64,000 nucleotides of DNA from contig NZ_JAIWOT010000001.1 of NCBI RefSeq assembly GCF_021295335.1, positions 2,650,501 to 2,714,500 of the forward strand. The letters run 5' to 3'. Under the pieces are notes generated by a model. That model worked only from the letters and a program-made list of their open reading frames with translations, was not told the origin of the DNA and made no database searches. Made by a program: the position numbers and the translations under genes. Origin of the DNA: Komagataeibacter sp. FNDCF1 (GTDB taxonomy: Bacteria; Pseudomonadota; Alphaproteobacteria; Acetobacterales; Acetobacteraceae). Shown here one piece after another: positions 9,762-18,848 of this stretch. Each line of letters opens with the position of its first letter. Within the stretch, counting starts at the first letter, position 1.

Positions 9762-10841
9762 GTGTCACCTTCTGCTGCCGATCTGTTACGCTGGTATGAC
9801 CGGCACCGTCGCACTCTGCCATGGCGCGCCCTGCCGGGCCAGAGTGCAGACCCCTATCGGGTCTGGTTAAGTGAGATCATGCTGCAGCAGACTACCGTCA
9901 CGGCGGTCATTCCCTATTTCGACCGCTTCCTTGCGGCATTCCCCGATGTAACGGCGCTGGCCCGTGCCCCGCAGGATCGCGTCATGACGCTGTGGGCGGG
10001 CCTGGGCTACTACGCCCGCGCCCGGAACCTGCATGCCTGCGCGCAGGTCGTGGCCGGACGGGGCGGCCGGTTTCCCGATACGGTGGAGGGGCTGCTGGAA
10101 CTGCCGGGAATCGGAACCTATACCGCCGCCGCGATTGCAGCCATCGCCTTTGGCCGCCCCGTCGTGCCGGTGGACGGGAACGTGGAACGCGTGACCACGC
10201 GCCTTTTTGCCCTGACCGATCCGCTGCCCGCCGCCCGCAGGGCCATAGCCCGGCAGGCCATGACACTTAACGACGATGCGCCGGCCCGTGCCCGCCCGTC
10301 CGATTTCGCGCAGGCGCTGTTTGACCTGGGGGCGGGGATCTGCACGCCGCGCACGCCTGCCTGCGTGCTGTGCCCGTGGCGGGACGCCTGTGCCGCGAAC
10401 CGGCAGGGAATCGCGGCTACCCTGCCGCGCCGCGCGGCAAAGGCGGCGCGCCCGGTGCGCCACGGGGTACATTTCTGCCTGACGGATGCGGCTGGTGGGC
10501 TGCTGCTGGTCCGTCGCCCTGAAAAAGGGCTGCTGGGTGGCATGATGGGCCTGCCCGGCCCGCACTGGCGTGATGCGCCATGGCTTCCGGCCGAGGCCCT
10601 CGCCCACGCACCCGCGGCCCCCCGCCTGCGTCCGCAATGGCAAAAAGTGGGGCAGGTCAAACATGTATTCACCCATTTCACCCTGCTGGTCGATGTCTAT
10701 GCCGCCCGTGTGGATACATTTCCCAACAGCCTGGTCGGGGCGGAGGGCATGGTCCACCCTGCGGGGGACGGCGCCGTCGCGCTGCCCTCGCTCATGCGCA
10801 AATGTGTGGCGCTGGCGCAGGCCGCGCATGTTTTTGATTGA
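9762..10841 (+). CDS. mutY: A/G-specific adenine glycosylase MutY
   Basis: Base-excision repair enzyme removing adenine mispaired with 8-oxoguanine. Order: N-terminal helix-hairpin-helix glycosylase with SEIMLQQTTV (catalytic Glu) and VPVDGNVERV (catalytic Asp), a [4Fe-4S] cluster with C-X6-C-X2-C-X5-C spacing (CTPRTPACVLCPWRDAC), and a C-terminal NUDIX-like 8-oxoG-recognition domain (HVFTHFTL). I chose GTG 9762 because it places about ten residues before the conserved WYD motif, as in E. coli MutY. The frame is open much further upstream but without family character. The protein is 359 aa. Confidence 0.95.
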   Translation: MSPSAADLLRWYDRHRRTLPWRALPGQSADPYRVWLSEIMLQQTTVTAVIPYFDRFLAAFPDVTALARAPQDRVMTLWAGLGYYARARNLHACAQVVAGRGGRFPDTVEGLLELPGIGTYTAAAIAAIAFGRPVVPVDGNVERVTTRLFALTDPLPAARRAIARQAMTLNDDAPARARPSDFAQALFDLGAGICTPRTPACVLCPWRDACAANRQGIAATLPRRAAKAARPVRHGVHFCLTDAAGGLLLVRRPEKGLLGGMMGLPGPHWRDAPWLPAEALAHAPAAPRLRPQWQKVGQVKHVFTHFTLLVDVYAARVDTFPNSLVGAEGMVHPAGDGAVALPSLMRKCVALAQAAHVFD

Positions 10842-10898
10842 CGCGGACGCGATACGCGCGGTTCACTGGGAACCATTCCGATCAGGAAAGGGACCGTG

Positions 10899-11036
10899 AT
10901 GTTCACTTTTGTCCAGATGCTTTCCCCCGTTGTCGCCCTGCTGGGGCTTGTCGGGCTGACGCGCTATCTCATGGCGCCAGCGCAGGCACTGCAGCCCGTA
11001 CGGGTCCGTACCCGCCGTCAGGGCCGAGATATGTAA
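10899..11036 (+). CDS. Small membrane protein, 45 aa
   Basis: A short reading frame beginning MFTFVQMLSPVVALLGLVGL, with one transmembrane helix (about residues 4-26) and a basic tail (VRVRTRRQGRDM). A good purine-rich ribosome binding site (GGAAAGGGA) lies 8-14 bases before the ATG. It sits between mutY and hemH in the same direction, 57 bases after mutY. Signal-anchor topology with positive residues at the C-terminus suggests a C-in orientation. No family is recognised. The evidence is size, a well-placed binding site and a plausible helix. Confidence 0.5.
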   Translation: MFTFVQMLSPVVALLGLVGLTRYLMAPAQALQPVRVRTRRQGRDM

Positions 11037-11102
11037 TCCCGGGACAGGAGACCTGTCCCCGCCGCTTTGCATCCTGCCGCCGCTTCCTGTAGCAGCCGTG
11101 GC

Positions 11103-12164
11103 ATGACATTCATTACCGTACATCGCGCGGCGCAATACCAGGCCGCCGCGCCACGCGTCGGGGTGCTGCTGAGCAATCTTGGCACCCCGGATGGTACCGG
11201 CTACGCCGCCGTGCGGCGCTATCTGGCCGAATTCCTGTCGGACCGCCGCATTATCGAAGCCAGTCCCCTGATCTGGAAGCCGATCCTGTACGGGCCGGTC
11301 CTGACGTTCCGCCCGCGCAAGTCGGGCGAGGCCTATCACCGGATCTGGCATCATGACCGTGATGAAAGTCCGCTACGGACCTATACCCGCGAACAGGCGC
11401 AGCAACTGGGCGCGCGGCTGGCGGCGGATGACGTGCCGGTGGCATGGGGCATGCGCTATGGCACCCCGTCCATCAGGCAGGGGGTGCATGAACTGGTCCA
11501 GCAGGGCTGTGACCGCATCCTGCTCGCCCCGCTTTACCCGCAGTACAGCGCCACCACCACGGCTACGGCCAATGACCAGGCTTTCCGCGTGCTCATGCGC
11601 ATGCGCAACCAGCCCGCCATCCGCACCCTGCCTGCCTTTGCGGATCATCCAGCCTATATCGCGGCACTGGGCCGCTCGATTGCCGCGCGGCTCGGAACAC
11701 TGGATTTCACGCCGCAGATGATCGTGGCATCCTTCCACGGGCTGCCCAAGGTATATGTGGACAAGGGCGATACCTACGCCGCTGAATGCGCACGCACCAT
11801 AACCGCCCTGCGCCGCGCCATGGGGTATGATGCGCAGATGATGCCCCTGACGTTCCAGTCCCGCTTCGGTCCGGCAAAATGGCTGGAACCCTATACCGCA
11901 CCGTTTATCGAATCCCTGCCCGCGCGTGGCATCGAGCGTATTGCCGTGATTACCCCCGGCTTCATTTCCGACTGTATCGAAACGCTGGATGAAATCGGGA
12001 ACGAGGCAGGCGACGCATTTATCAAAGCCGGGGGCAAGGAACTGGCGCTGATCCCGTGCCTGAACGATTCCCCCGATGCCATCGACCTGCTTGAAATCCT
12101 TGTGCGTGAGCAGTTGCAGGGCTGGCTGCCCGGCCCACGGGCTGCGCACGGGCCCGCCGCCTGA
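11103..12164 (+). CDS. hemH: Ferrochelatase HemH
   Basis: Inserts Fe2+ into protoporphyrin IX, the terminal step of protoheme synthesis, at the inner face of the membrane. Visible are VGVLLSNLGTPD at the N-terminus, LLAPLYPQYSATTTA, the catalytic His in SFHGLPK, and the catalytic Glu region DCIETLDEIGNE. The 353-aa length is normal. The ATG at 11103 has only a weak upstream site; an in-frame upstream start at 11067 would add 12 low-similarity residues. The heme A synthase gene ctaA lies a few kb away and uses heme derived from this product. Confidence 0.96.
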   Translation: MTFITVHRAAQYQAAAPRVGVLLSNLGTPDGTGYAAVRRYLAEFLSDRRIIEASPLIWKPILYGPVLTFRPRKSGEAYHRIWHHDRDESPLRTYTREQAQQLGARLAADDVPVAWGMRYGTPSIRQGVHELVQQGCDRILLAPLYPQYSATTTATANDQAFRVLMRMRNQPAIRTLPAFADHPAYIAALGRSIAARLGTLDFTPQMIVASFHGLPKVYVDKGDTYAAECARTITALRRAMGYDAQMMPLTFQSRFGPAKWLEPYTAPFIESLPARGIERIAVITPGFISDCIETLDEIGNEAGDAFIKAGGKELALIPCLNDSPDAIDLLEILVREQLQGWLPGPRAAHGPAA

Positions 12165-12248
12165 AGACCCGGCCCGTTTCCGGGCGGCATGCCATGACGG
12201 AACCGGCCTGTTGCTGGCCGGCCCGTCGCTTGCGTGGTCCAGGCCAAT

Positions 12249-12788
12249 TCAGGGCCGGTCGCAGCTTTCCGTCAGGTCGTTGTAAACCTGTCCCGCCGGG
12301 CATGTGGGGCGCGGTTTTGGCGCGGCGGCCGGTGGGCTGACCAGTGTGGACAGGTCCCTGTCATACACGGAATCATCCTCGGGCGCCGTATTGCCGGTAG
12401 CGTTATAGATTTCAGGCGAGGCGCGGTAGCTGGCGCTGGCGGCAGCAGCCCCCATCGCGGCACCGGCATAGGCACCACCCCATCCCCAGCCCCAACCGCC
12501 GCCCCAGCCACCCCAGCCCCATGGATAGGCAGGATACCCCCATCCCCAGCCGGCATAGGCGGGCGAATAGTAACCACCCCAGCCACCCCATCCCCAGCCG
12601 CCGCCACGCCAGCCCCCCCCGCGCCAGCCACCACCACCGCCATGCCAGTCGCCGCCACGGCCGCCGCCGCCACCATGCCAGCCACCACCCCCGCCGCCAT
12701 GGGGTCCGGCATGGGCCTGCGGGGTCAGTAGCCCGCACATGGCCAGCGCCAGCATCGCGCCTGTCGCGACATGTTTCAGCTTGTGCAT
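12249..12788 (-). CDS. Exported Gly/Trp-rich protein
   Basis: A 179-aa protein with a Sec signal peptide (MHKLKHVATGAMLALAMCGL, cleavage after AHA). A long GGGGGWHGGGGG / GWGWGGWGG low-complexity domain, a small hydrophobic segment (YAGAAMGAAAASASY) and a more ordinary C-terminal part with two cysteines (PTCPAGQVYNDLTESC) follow. AGGAATGG precedes the ATG at 12788. The same design (signal peptide, Gly/Trp block, glycine-zipper segment) is found in the protein at 8743-9087. No enzymatic function is suggested. Confidence 0.75.
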   Translation of the reverse strand: MHKLKHVATGAMLALAMCGLLTPQAHAGPHGGGGGGWHGGGGGRGGDWHGGGGGWRGGGWRGGGWGWGGWGGYYSPAYAGWGWGYPAYPWGWGGWGGGWGWGWGGAYAGAAMGAAAASASYRASPEIYNATGNTAPEDDSVYDRDLSTLVSPPAAAPKPRPTCPAGQVYNDLTESCDRP

Positions 12789-13213
12789 ATTCCATTCCTG
12801 CATATCTGAGGCCGAAGTACCGTAGAAAATCATCCGTCCGGAAAAGAGATGGCGTACCATGCGTCCTGCCTGTTCCCTGACGCCGGGTTTACCACCGGCG
12901 GCCATGCTCCCTGCCATCCGAAGCCGTGCTATGTGTCCCATATGGTGATTTTCCGTCCGGTTTGAACCTGCACGCAGGGGGGATACGGTGCCATGAAAAA
13001 TGACTGGCGTAACATATGGAATTATTAAGCCACATTCCGAAGGTATCGGTTTGGCGCGGTGTGGGTCAGGATGGGATATTCACTTCCGGCCCGTGGTGTG
13101 CGGACCATTGTCAGTGCGGGAGCAAAAGAATATCCAGATGAGTCATATCCCTGCCTTTTTTATGGTTTGTGAGGCATTGAATTATTCTGAAAGAGAAAAG
13201 TCGCATATAAACT
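12789..13213. other. AT-rich divergent intergenic region
   Basis: About 425 bases separating the Gly-rich gene from the downstream membrane-protein gene. The right part (13090-13213) is strongly AT-rich and probably holds the promoter of the latter. An 11-codon frame at about 12994 and a 74-codon frame starting at 13000 are open but show no protein character. No terminator or repeat is evident. Confidence 0.5.
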
Positions 13214-14680
13214 ATGAGTTCTAAAATAAAAGAAATAAAAAACAACCATCTGATATGGATTTCTGCCGGAATAATTTTTGTTTTTATCCTTCTTTTGCCG
13301 CATGTCGTATTTATTGCCAGCCATGTCTCGTTATCCAGTAACGAAGGCTGGAATGCCTATCTGGCCCGCAGCGCCATGGGGCTGGACCCTGTGCCGCTTT
13401 ACCCGCCGGCGGATCAGATGGTGTTCAACAACTATCCGCCCAGTTCCTTTTATATCGTAGGTCTGTTTGGCTGGCTGCTGGGCGACATGATCGTGGCGGG
13501 GCGCATCATTTCGCTGCTGGCGCTGCTTGCATGCGCCGGTGCGGCGGGGCGGCTTGTCCGCATCTGTGGCGGCACACGGACCGGGGCATGGTTCGCGGGA
13601 CTGCTGGTGGTCCTCTACAGCGCGGTCTTCTACAGCGATTATGTTGCCATGGATGACCCGCAATGGCTGGGGCAGGCCATTGTCATGCTGGGGTTCCTGC
13701 TGCTGCTGGGCAAGGGATGCGGACCGGGGCAGATCACCACGTGGCGGTCTTTTGGCGCGGGCTGCCTGATGGTGGCCGGGCTGACGGTCAAGCATAACAT
13801 ACTCGCCCTGCCGGTCGCGACCTTCGTGTGGCTGCTGCTGGTCGACTGGCGTCGCGCCATGTCCTGGCTGTCAGGCTGCCTGCTGGCCACCTGCGTGCTG
13901 GGGGGCATGTTCTATGCAGCCTTCGGGCCCGATTTCATTCATGGTGTCTTTGGTCACAAGCGGGTTTTCTACCTGCATGGCATGCTCAAGGGCGTGGGCA
14001 ACACGCTGGGGCTGGCTGGCATGGCGGTGTCGTGCGTGTTCCTGCGCCGGATGCGCCTGCCCGGCCGCTTCGGCCTGCTGCTGGGGCTGTTCGTGTTCCT
14101 GTCGATTGCATCGGCCATCGTGCAGCGCATGGGCATGGGGGTATCGCACAATTCCTGTTTCGAGGCGCTGGTCGCCGTGGCCCTGTGCGCGGGGCTTGCG
14201 GTGTCGTACCTGCAGGGGAAAGCGGGCGGGCCGCCTGGCCGCCTGCCCGCACGCACCGTCCTGGCCGGAATGGTGGGGCTGAACCTGCTGCCCGTGGTGG
14301 TCAGCCTGCCGGGCTACCTGCCCTACCTGTATCGCACGACTGCGGCCGACATCGCCCGGCATCAAGGGGCATGGAACGAAACGATTACCGCCGTGCACGA
14401 TATTGATGGCAGCGTGGCGTGCGAGACACTGGCCCTGTGTTACTGGGCGCACAAGCCCGCGGTGATCGATTTTTTCAACTACTCCCAGCATGTTGCGGTC
14501 ACGCATGACGCGACGGCGCTGGAGCGGGCCGTGAACCGGCGCGACATCGCGGCATTCGTGAGCAGTTCCCGCTTTGGCGCGCCGGGCGATGTGTGGGAGT
14601 TCTCGGATCTGTGGCGTATTGTCCGCACGCGTTATACCCATGTGCGCCTGCAGGGTGCGGCCTATATCGTAACGCCATGA
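13214..14680 (+). CDS. GT-C-fold glycosyltransferase-like membrane protein (GT39/PMT type)
   Basis: A 488-aa polytopic protein. The first transmembrane segment (about residues 13-35) is followed by a loop containing SSNEGWNAYLARSA, an acidic/aromatic motif in the position of the catalytic loop of GT-C glycosyltransferases such as ArnT/PMT family members. An NNYPPSSFY loop and about ten further helices follow, with a C-terminal soluble domain of roughly 120 residues. It probably transfers sugars from a polyprenyl-phosphate donor on the periplasmic side; the acceptor is unknown. The 5' end is AT-rich compared with the rest of the gene. A convergent GC hairpin separates it from ctaA. Confidence 0.75.
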   Translation: MSSKIKEIKNNHLIWISAGIIFVFILLLPHVVFIASHVSLSSNEGWNAYLARSAMGLDPVPLYPPADQMVFNNYPPSSFYIVGLFGWLLGDMIVAGRIISLLALLACAGAAGRLVRICGGTRTGAWFAGLLVVLYSAVFYSDYVAMDDPQWLGQAIVMLGFLLLLGKGCGPGQITTWRSFGAGCLMVAGLTVKHNILALPVATFVWLLLVDWRRAMSWLSGCLLATCVLGGMFYAAFGPDFIHGVFGHKRVFYLHGMLKGVGNTLGLAGMAVSCVFLRRMRLPGRFGLLLGLFVFLSIASAIVQRMGMGVSHNSCFEALVAVALCAGLAVSYLQGKAGGPPGRLPARTVLAGMVGLNLLPVVVSLPGYLPYLYRTTAADIARHQGAWNETITAVHDIDGSVACETLALCYWAHKPAVIDFFNYSQHVAVTHDATALERAVNRRDIAAFVSSSRFGAPGDVWEFSDLWRIVRTRYTHVRLQGAAYIVTP

Positions 14681-14682
14681 AG

Positions 14683-14712
14683 GCGGCGCGCGGGCACGGG
14701 CCCGCGCGCCGC
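14683..14712. terminator. Strong GC hairpin between convergent genes
   Basis: A 12-bp perfect stem (GCGGCGCGCGGG, 14683-14694, with CCCGCGCGCCGC, 14701-14712) and a 6-base loop. It lies between the ends of the glycosyltransferase-like gene and ctaA, but no T-run follows on either strand. It may be a transcript-end stabiliser or weak bidirectional terminator. Confidence 0.5.
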
Positions 14713-14719
14713 ATGGCCC

Positions 14720-15820
14720 TTACGGGCGGCCGACCCCGCGCAGCCGGTGCAGGGTGACGATGGCCCCCGTCAGCACGATGGCCGCACAGGTCTGGTGCAC
14801 CGTTCCCGCCCAGACCGGCACCACCAGCAGCAGTGTGGTGATGCCCAGCGCATACTGAACCAGCACCAGCCAGCCCAGCACCGCCAGCGCGCCATGCACG
14901 GACTTGCCCAGTTGTGGCGTGCGCAGCCCCAGCAGGATGGTCAGACCGATCACGACAGCAGTGGTGGTGGCCAGCAACCGGTGGTCGAACTGGATGGCGG
15001 GAATGTTCTGGAACCAGTTGAGCCAGAACGGATGCAGCCGGGCATAGCCCGCCGGGATCAGGTGCCCGTCCATGAGCGGAAAGGTATTGTAGGCAAAGCC
15101 CGCATGGGTGCCGGCGGTAAAGCCACCGGCAATGACCGTAATGCCCACCAGCAGGCAGATCGCCCAGACCATGCGGTGGATGCGCACCACTTCGGGCGTT
15201 GCGGGAATGAAGGCGGGCTGCGGTGTGCGCACCGACAGCGCAGTCCACAGGATGGCGATATACAGCGCAAAGGCGCAGCACAGGTGCAGCACCAGCCGCA
15301 CCGGGGCCACGGCCGTGCTGTCCGGGTTGAAGCCCGATGCCACCATGAACCACCCGATCGCACCCTGCAGCCCCCCCAGCACGAAGAACAGCACCAGCCG
15401 CAGCGCAAGCCGCCGGTCCAGCGCCCCGGTAATGGAGAACCACACCAGCGGCACCAGCAGCACCATGCCCATCAGCCGCCCCCAGAAGCGGTGCGTCCAT
15501 TCCGCCCAGAATATCTGCTGGAACCCTGCCAGGCCAAAGCCATCATGCAGGATCTTGTACTGCGGGATGGTCTTGTACAGCGCGAACTGCCGTTCCCACT
15601 CCGCATGGCTCAGCGGCGGGATCATGCCGGTAATCGGCCGCCAGTCCATTATGGACAGGCCCGACCCGGTCAGGCGGGTATAGCCGCCAAGGGCGATCAT
15701 GCCGACAAGCATGAAGCAGATTGCAAACAGCCACGTCGAGATACGCTGCCGGTTGCGCAGCGCCTGCGCGGACGGGGGCGTGCGGCCCATCAGGGAGCCG
15801 GTTCGGGAATATGCGGACAT
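14720..15820 (-). CDS. ctaA: Heme A synthase CtaA (COX15 type 2)
   Basis: Inner-membrane enzyme that oxidises the C8 methyl of heme O to formyl, making heme A for aa3-type oxidases. Eight helices are visible. Heme-ligand histidine regions include the [11 protein letters not shown] motif, VRIHRMVW, the FDHRLLA stretch and the late VHQTCAA segment. The N-terminal [19 protein letters not shown] motif is characteristic of the alphaproteobacterial/mitochondrial type. At 366 aa it is near normal length; a second ATG ten codons in (15790) is an alternative start. Confidence 0.95.
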   Translation of the reverse strand: MSAYSRTGSLMGRTPPSAQALRNRQRISTWLFAICFMLVGMIALGGYTRLTGSGLSIMDWRPITGMIPPLSHAEWERQFALYKTIPQYKILHDGFGLAGFQQIFWAEWTHRFWGRLMGMVLLVPLVWFSITGALDRRLALRLVLFFVLGGLQGAIGWFMVASGFNPDSTAVAPVRLVLHLCCAFALYIAILWTALSVRTPQPAFIPATPEVVRIHRMVWAICLLVGITVIAGGFTAGTHAGFAYNTFPLMDGHLIPAGYARLHPFWLNWFQNIPAIQFDHRLLATTTAVVIGLTILLGLRTPQLGKSVHGALAVLGWLVLVQYALGITTLLLVVPVWAGTVHQTCAAIVLTGAIVTLHRLRGVGRP

Positions 15821-15906
15821 AACCGGATTTAGACTGCCCTTGCAGTCCGCTGCAAGGCGGTGCTAGGCGCGGAAGGACATATATTGCCGAAGCACGGGAT
15901 GCATGC

Positions 15907-16617
15907 ATGACAGTACCGCACGTGGCACAGCCCGCACCGCCGCCACCGGACAGCCTGCGCGTACTGGCGCGGCCGGTTGCGCTGCTGGTGGTGTTTGTCG
16001 CCCTTGCGGCGGTGGCAGGCCGTGTGCCGTGGGTGCGGCAGATGCTTGTCATGGGGCCAGGGCTGCATTCCGGCCCCTACGGGGTCGTGCTGTTCGTGCT
16101 GGCGGCCAGCATGTTCTGTTCCTTCGGCCTGCCGCGGCAGGCAGTGTGCTTCGCCGCGGGCGCCGCCTACGGAATCGGGGCCGGCTGCGCGCTGGCCACC
16201 GTGGCCACCGTTACCGGATGCCTGTGCGGTTATGGCTGGGGGCGATGGGTGGGTGGCGTGCGCCTGCCTGCCCGGCTGGGGGGCATCCTGGCGCGGCTGG
16301 GCGGCTTCGTGCGCCGCGAGCCGTTTGCCGCCGTGCTGGCGTGGCGGCTCATGCCGGTGGGGTCGGCGCTGGTGCTCAACCTGGCCTGCGGCTTACTCGG
16401 GGTCAGGGTACTTCCCTTTACGCTTGCAACCGCGCTGGGTAGCCTGCCGCAGACCGTGGTGTTCGTGCTGGTGGGCGCGGGCATGCGGCTGGACGGGCCA
16501 TGGCGTACCGCCATTGCCGCCGTGCTGTTCGGCCTGTCCGCGCTGGTGGGGCTGTGGCTCATGCGGCGGCTGCGTACGGATGGCATTGCCACCGACACGG
16601 GACGGTTATGGCAATAA
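15907..16617 (+). CDS. VTT-domain (TVP38/TMEM64 family) membrane protein
   Basis: A 236-aa protein with about six membrane segments. The SNARE-associated VTT/DedA-like core includes FGLPRQAVCFAAGAAYG and WRLMPVGSALVLNLACGLL, with the conserved Phe-Gly and Arg-Pro-type motif that lines the re-entrant loops in this fold. Family members act as lipid or small-molecule transporters/scramblases, but the substrate is not predictable here. It is divergent from ctaA (86 bases between starts) and 90 bases upstream of the Bcr/CflA gene. Confidence 0.85.
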   Translation: MTVPHVAQPAPPPPDSLRVLARPVALLVVFVALAAVAGRVPWVRQMLVMGPGLHSGPYGVVLFVLAASMFCSFGLPRQAVCFAAGAAYGIGAGCALATVATVTGCLCGYGWGRWVGGVRLPARLGGILARLGGFVRREPFAAVLAWRLMPVGSALVLNLACGLLGVRVLPFTLATALGSLPQTVVFVLVGAGMRLDGPWRTAIAAVLFGLSALVGLWLMRRLRTDGIATDTGRLWQ

Positions 16618-16706
16618 TGAATTGCTGGAATGTCCTAATTAGATGGTGAAAAAGTGGACCCTGCTGGTCTACTAGTCCGTACAGTCTTTTGATATTGGAG
16701 TGCCTC

Positions 16707-17999
16707 ATGGGCTCATCCGCAACGGCGGGTCAAGCATCCGAAACATCCATGCAGGGCACCCCCGCCCGCCCGATGGGCTGGATTGCAATCCTGCTGGGGT
16801 TCCTGACCGCGGTCGGCCCTGTTTCCACCGATATCTACCTGCCGGCCTTCCCCGAACTGGAAGCCACGCTGCACGGTCGCGCCGGCTCGGCGCAGATGAC
16901 GCTGGCCGTGTGGTTCGTGGGGCTGGCGATCGGGCAGATCACCATGGGGCCGCTGTCGGACCGCTTTGGCCGCCGCAGGCCCATGCTGCTGGGCACGATT
17001 GTCTATACGCTGGCCTCCGTCGGGTGTGCCATGGCGCGCGACATTCCCACCTTTTCGCTGTTCCGGCTGGTCGCATCGGTCGGGGCATCCGCCAGCCTGA
17101 TCATTCCCAGCGCCTGCGTGCGCGACATGTCGCATGGCAATGAATCCGCGCGCCTCATGTCACGGCTGGTGCTGGTGATGGGGGTCGTGCCCATCCTGGC
17201 CCCCACGCTTGGGGGGATGGTGCTGTCCATTGCCTCGTGGCGGTCGATCTTCTGGGCATCGGCGGTGTACGGGCTGGTCTGTATCGTGCTGATCTGGCGC
17301 GTCCTGCCCGAGACGCTGCGGCCGGAGAATCGCAGTGAGTTCTCCCCCGTCACCCTGTTCAGCCGGTATGTCATGCTGGCACGCGACCGCGGGTTCATCA
17401 CCCATGCCATGATCGCGGGTTTCTCGTGCTTCATGTCCTTTACCTACCTGTCGGCCGCCCCTTCGGTGTTCCGGGGCCAGTTCGGGCTGTCGGCCGCGCA
17501 TTTCGGCATGCTGTTCGGCGTGTTCGCGGTGTGCATGATCGGGGCGTCGCAGCTCAATGGCGTGCTGGTGGGCCGGATCGATGCATCGCGCATCCTGGGT
17601 GTATCGGTCATGGTCGCGCTGCTTGGCACCATTGCCATGACCGCCATGGCCACGGTCATCACCTTTGCCATGCAGCATGGGGGGCACCCGCCATTATGGA
17701 TGCTGGGCGTCCTGATCCTGACCATGATGGTGTCACTGGGTACCACGGGCATCATTGGCCCCAACGCCACGGTGGGGGCGCTGGCCGACCATCCGCGTTT
17801 TGCGGGCAGTGCTTCGGCGTTTGTCGGCACGCTGCAATATGTGCTGGGGGCCATCGCAGGGGCGTTCGTGGGCATGCTGCCCGCCAATTCACCCATTCCC
17901 ATGGCCGGGGTCATGCTGATGGGGGCCGCCATCATGCTGCTTATGGTGCTGCTGCGCCCGGCTCGTCCGCCAGGCGGCGGCGCCGCTGCGGAGGAATAA
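16707..17999 (+). CDS. Bcr/CflA family MFS multidrug exporter
   Basis: A 430-aa major facilitator with twelve predicted helices. The Bcr/CflA signatures are the first-helix stretch GPVSTDIYLPAFP and the loop 2-3 motif GPLSDRFGRRRPML. Drug/H+ antiport at the inner membrane is the family role; substrates in E. coli include bicyclomycin and others, so specificity is not assignable. The ATG at 16707 has GGAG six bases upstream; the in-frame TTG at 16689 lacks one. Confidence 0.9.
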   Translation: MGSSATAGQASETSMQGTPARPMGWIAILLGFLTAVGPVSTDIYLPAFPELEATLHGRAGSAQMTLAVWFVGLAIGQITMGPLSDRFGRRRPMLLGTIVYTLASVGCAMARDIPTFSLFRLVASVGASASLIIPSACVRDMSHGNESARLMSRLVLVMGVVPILAPTLGGMVLSIASWRSIFWASAVYGLVCIVLIWRVLPETLRPENRSEFSPVTLFSRYVMLARDRGFITHAMIAGFSCFMSFTYLSAAPSVFRGQFGLSAAHFGMLFGVFAVCMIGASQLNGVLVGRIDASRILGVSVMVALLGTIAMTAMATVITFAMQHGGHPPLWMLGVLILTMMVSLGTTGIIGPNATVGALADHPRFAGSASAFVGTLQYVLGAIAGAFVGMLPANSPIPMAGVMLMGAAIMLLMVLLRPARPPGGGAAAEE

Positions 18000-18182
18000 A
18001 ATCTTCCTGTCCCGTGTTCGTCCCCGCCTGCGCGCCAAAGCATGCCGGAGGGCGCTGCGCGGGGTTGTCGCCCCGCCGTGTGACGGCTACAGCGGGGGGC
18101 GTCCGTACGGGCGACATTTTCATGAACGGGGCACATCTGTCCCGGATCTGTATGACCACGCAACGGGGGCCGCGCACCGATC

Positions 18183-18713
18183 ATGACGACTGCCAAGATC
18201 GACCTTAAACAATACATCCGCAACATTCCGGACTTTCCCAAGCCCGGTATCCTGTACTACGATATCTCGACCCTGATGCGGAATGCCGATGCGTGGCAGA
18301 TCGCCATGGGCCGCCTGACCGCCGCCGTGGCGCCGTGGGCGCCGGACATCCTGGCCGCCATCGAATCGCGCGGGTTCCTGACGGCGGCACCACTTGCCAG
18401 CCGCCTGGGCTGCGGACTGGTCATGCTGCGCAAGCCCGGCAAGCTGCCCGGTGGCACCGTATCCTACAGCTACGACCTGGAATACGGTTCCGATTCGCTG
18501 CATATCCAGTCCGATGCGATCAAACCGGGCCAGCGCGTGGTGGTGATGGATGACCTGCTGGCCACGGGCGGCACGCTGTCGGCGTCGGTGCACCTGCTGC
18601 GCAAGGTGGGCGCGGATGTGGTTGGGGCCGCGACCCTGATCGAACTGACGGGCCTGGGTGGTCGCGGGCGGCTGGACATTCCGGTCAGGACCCTTCTTTC
18701 CTACGACGAATGA
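18183..18713 (+). CDS. apt: Adenine phosphoribosyltransferase Apt
   Basis: Purine salvage: adenine plus PRPP to AMP. A 176-aa single-domain type I PRTase with the Apt N-terminal region ([18 protein letters not shown]), an IESRGF motif, the RKPGKLPG flexible loop and the PRPP-binding [13 protein letters not shown] loop. The start lacks an obvious Shine-Dalgarno site, although no better start exists. It is separated from the exporter gene upstream by about 180 bases and followed after 135 bases by the FUSC gene. Confidence 0.96.
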   Translation: MTTAKIDLKQYIRNIPDFPKPGILYYDISTLMRNADAWQIAMGRLTAAVAPWAPDILAAIESRGFLTAAPLASRLGCGLVMLRKPGKLPGGTVSYSYDLEYGSDSLHIQSDAIKPGQRVVVMDDLLATGGTLSASVHLLRKVGADVVGAATLIELTGLGGRGRLDIPVRTLLSYDE

Positions 18714-18848
18714 CCGGCAGGCCGGGTGCGCGGGCATGTGGTACACGCGTGCCTGCATGCCGCCATCCGGCTGCCCGCCTGTTTGCCGTTGCCGGTATGA
18801 TGTAGTGTGTATGGATCGTGCAAGGATTAGGGGAGGCCGGGTACGGGG

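Noticed and set aside
13000-13224. A 74-codon open frame upstream of the GT-C-like gene.
   Set aside because: No ribosome binding site, mixed composition, overlaps the next start; probably promoter region.
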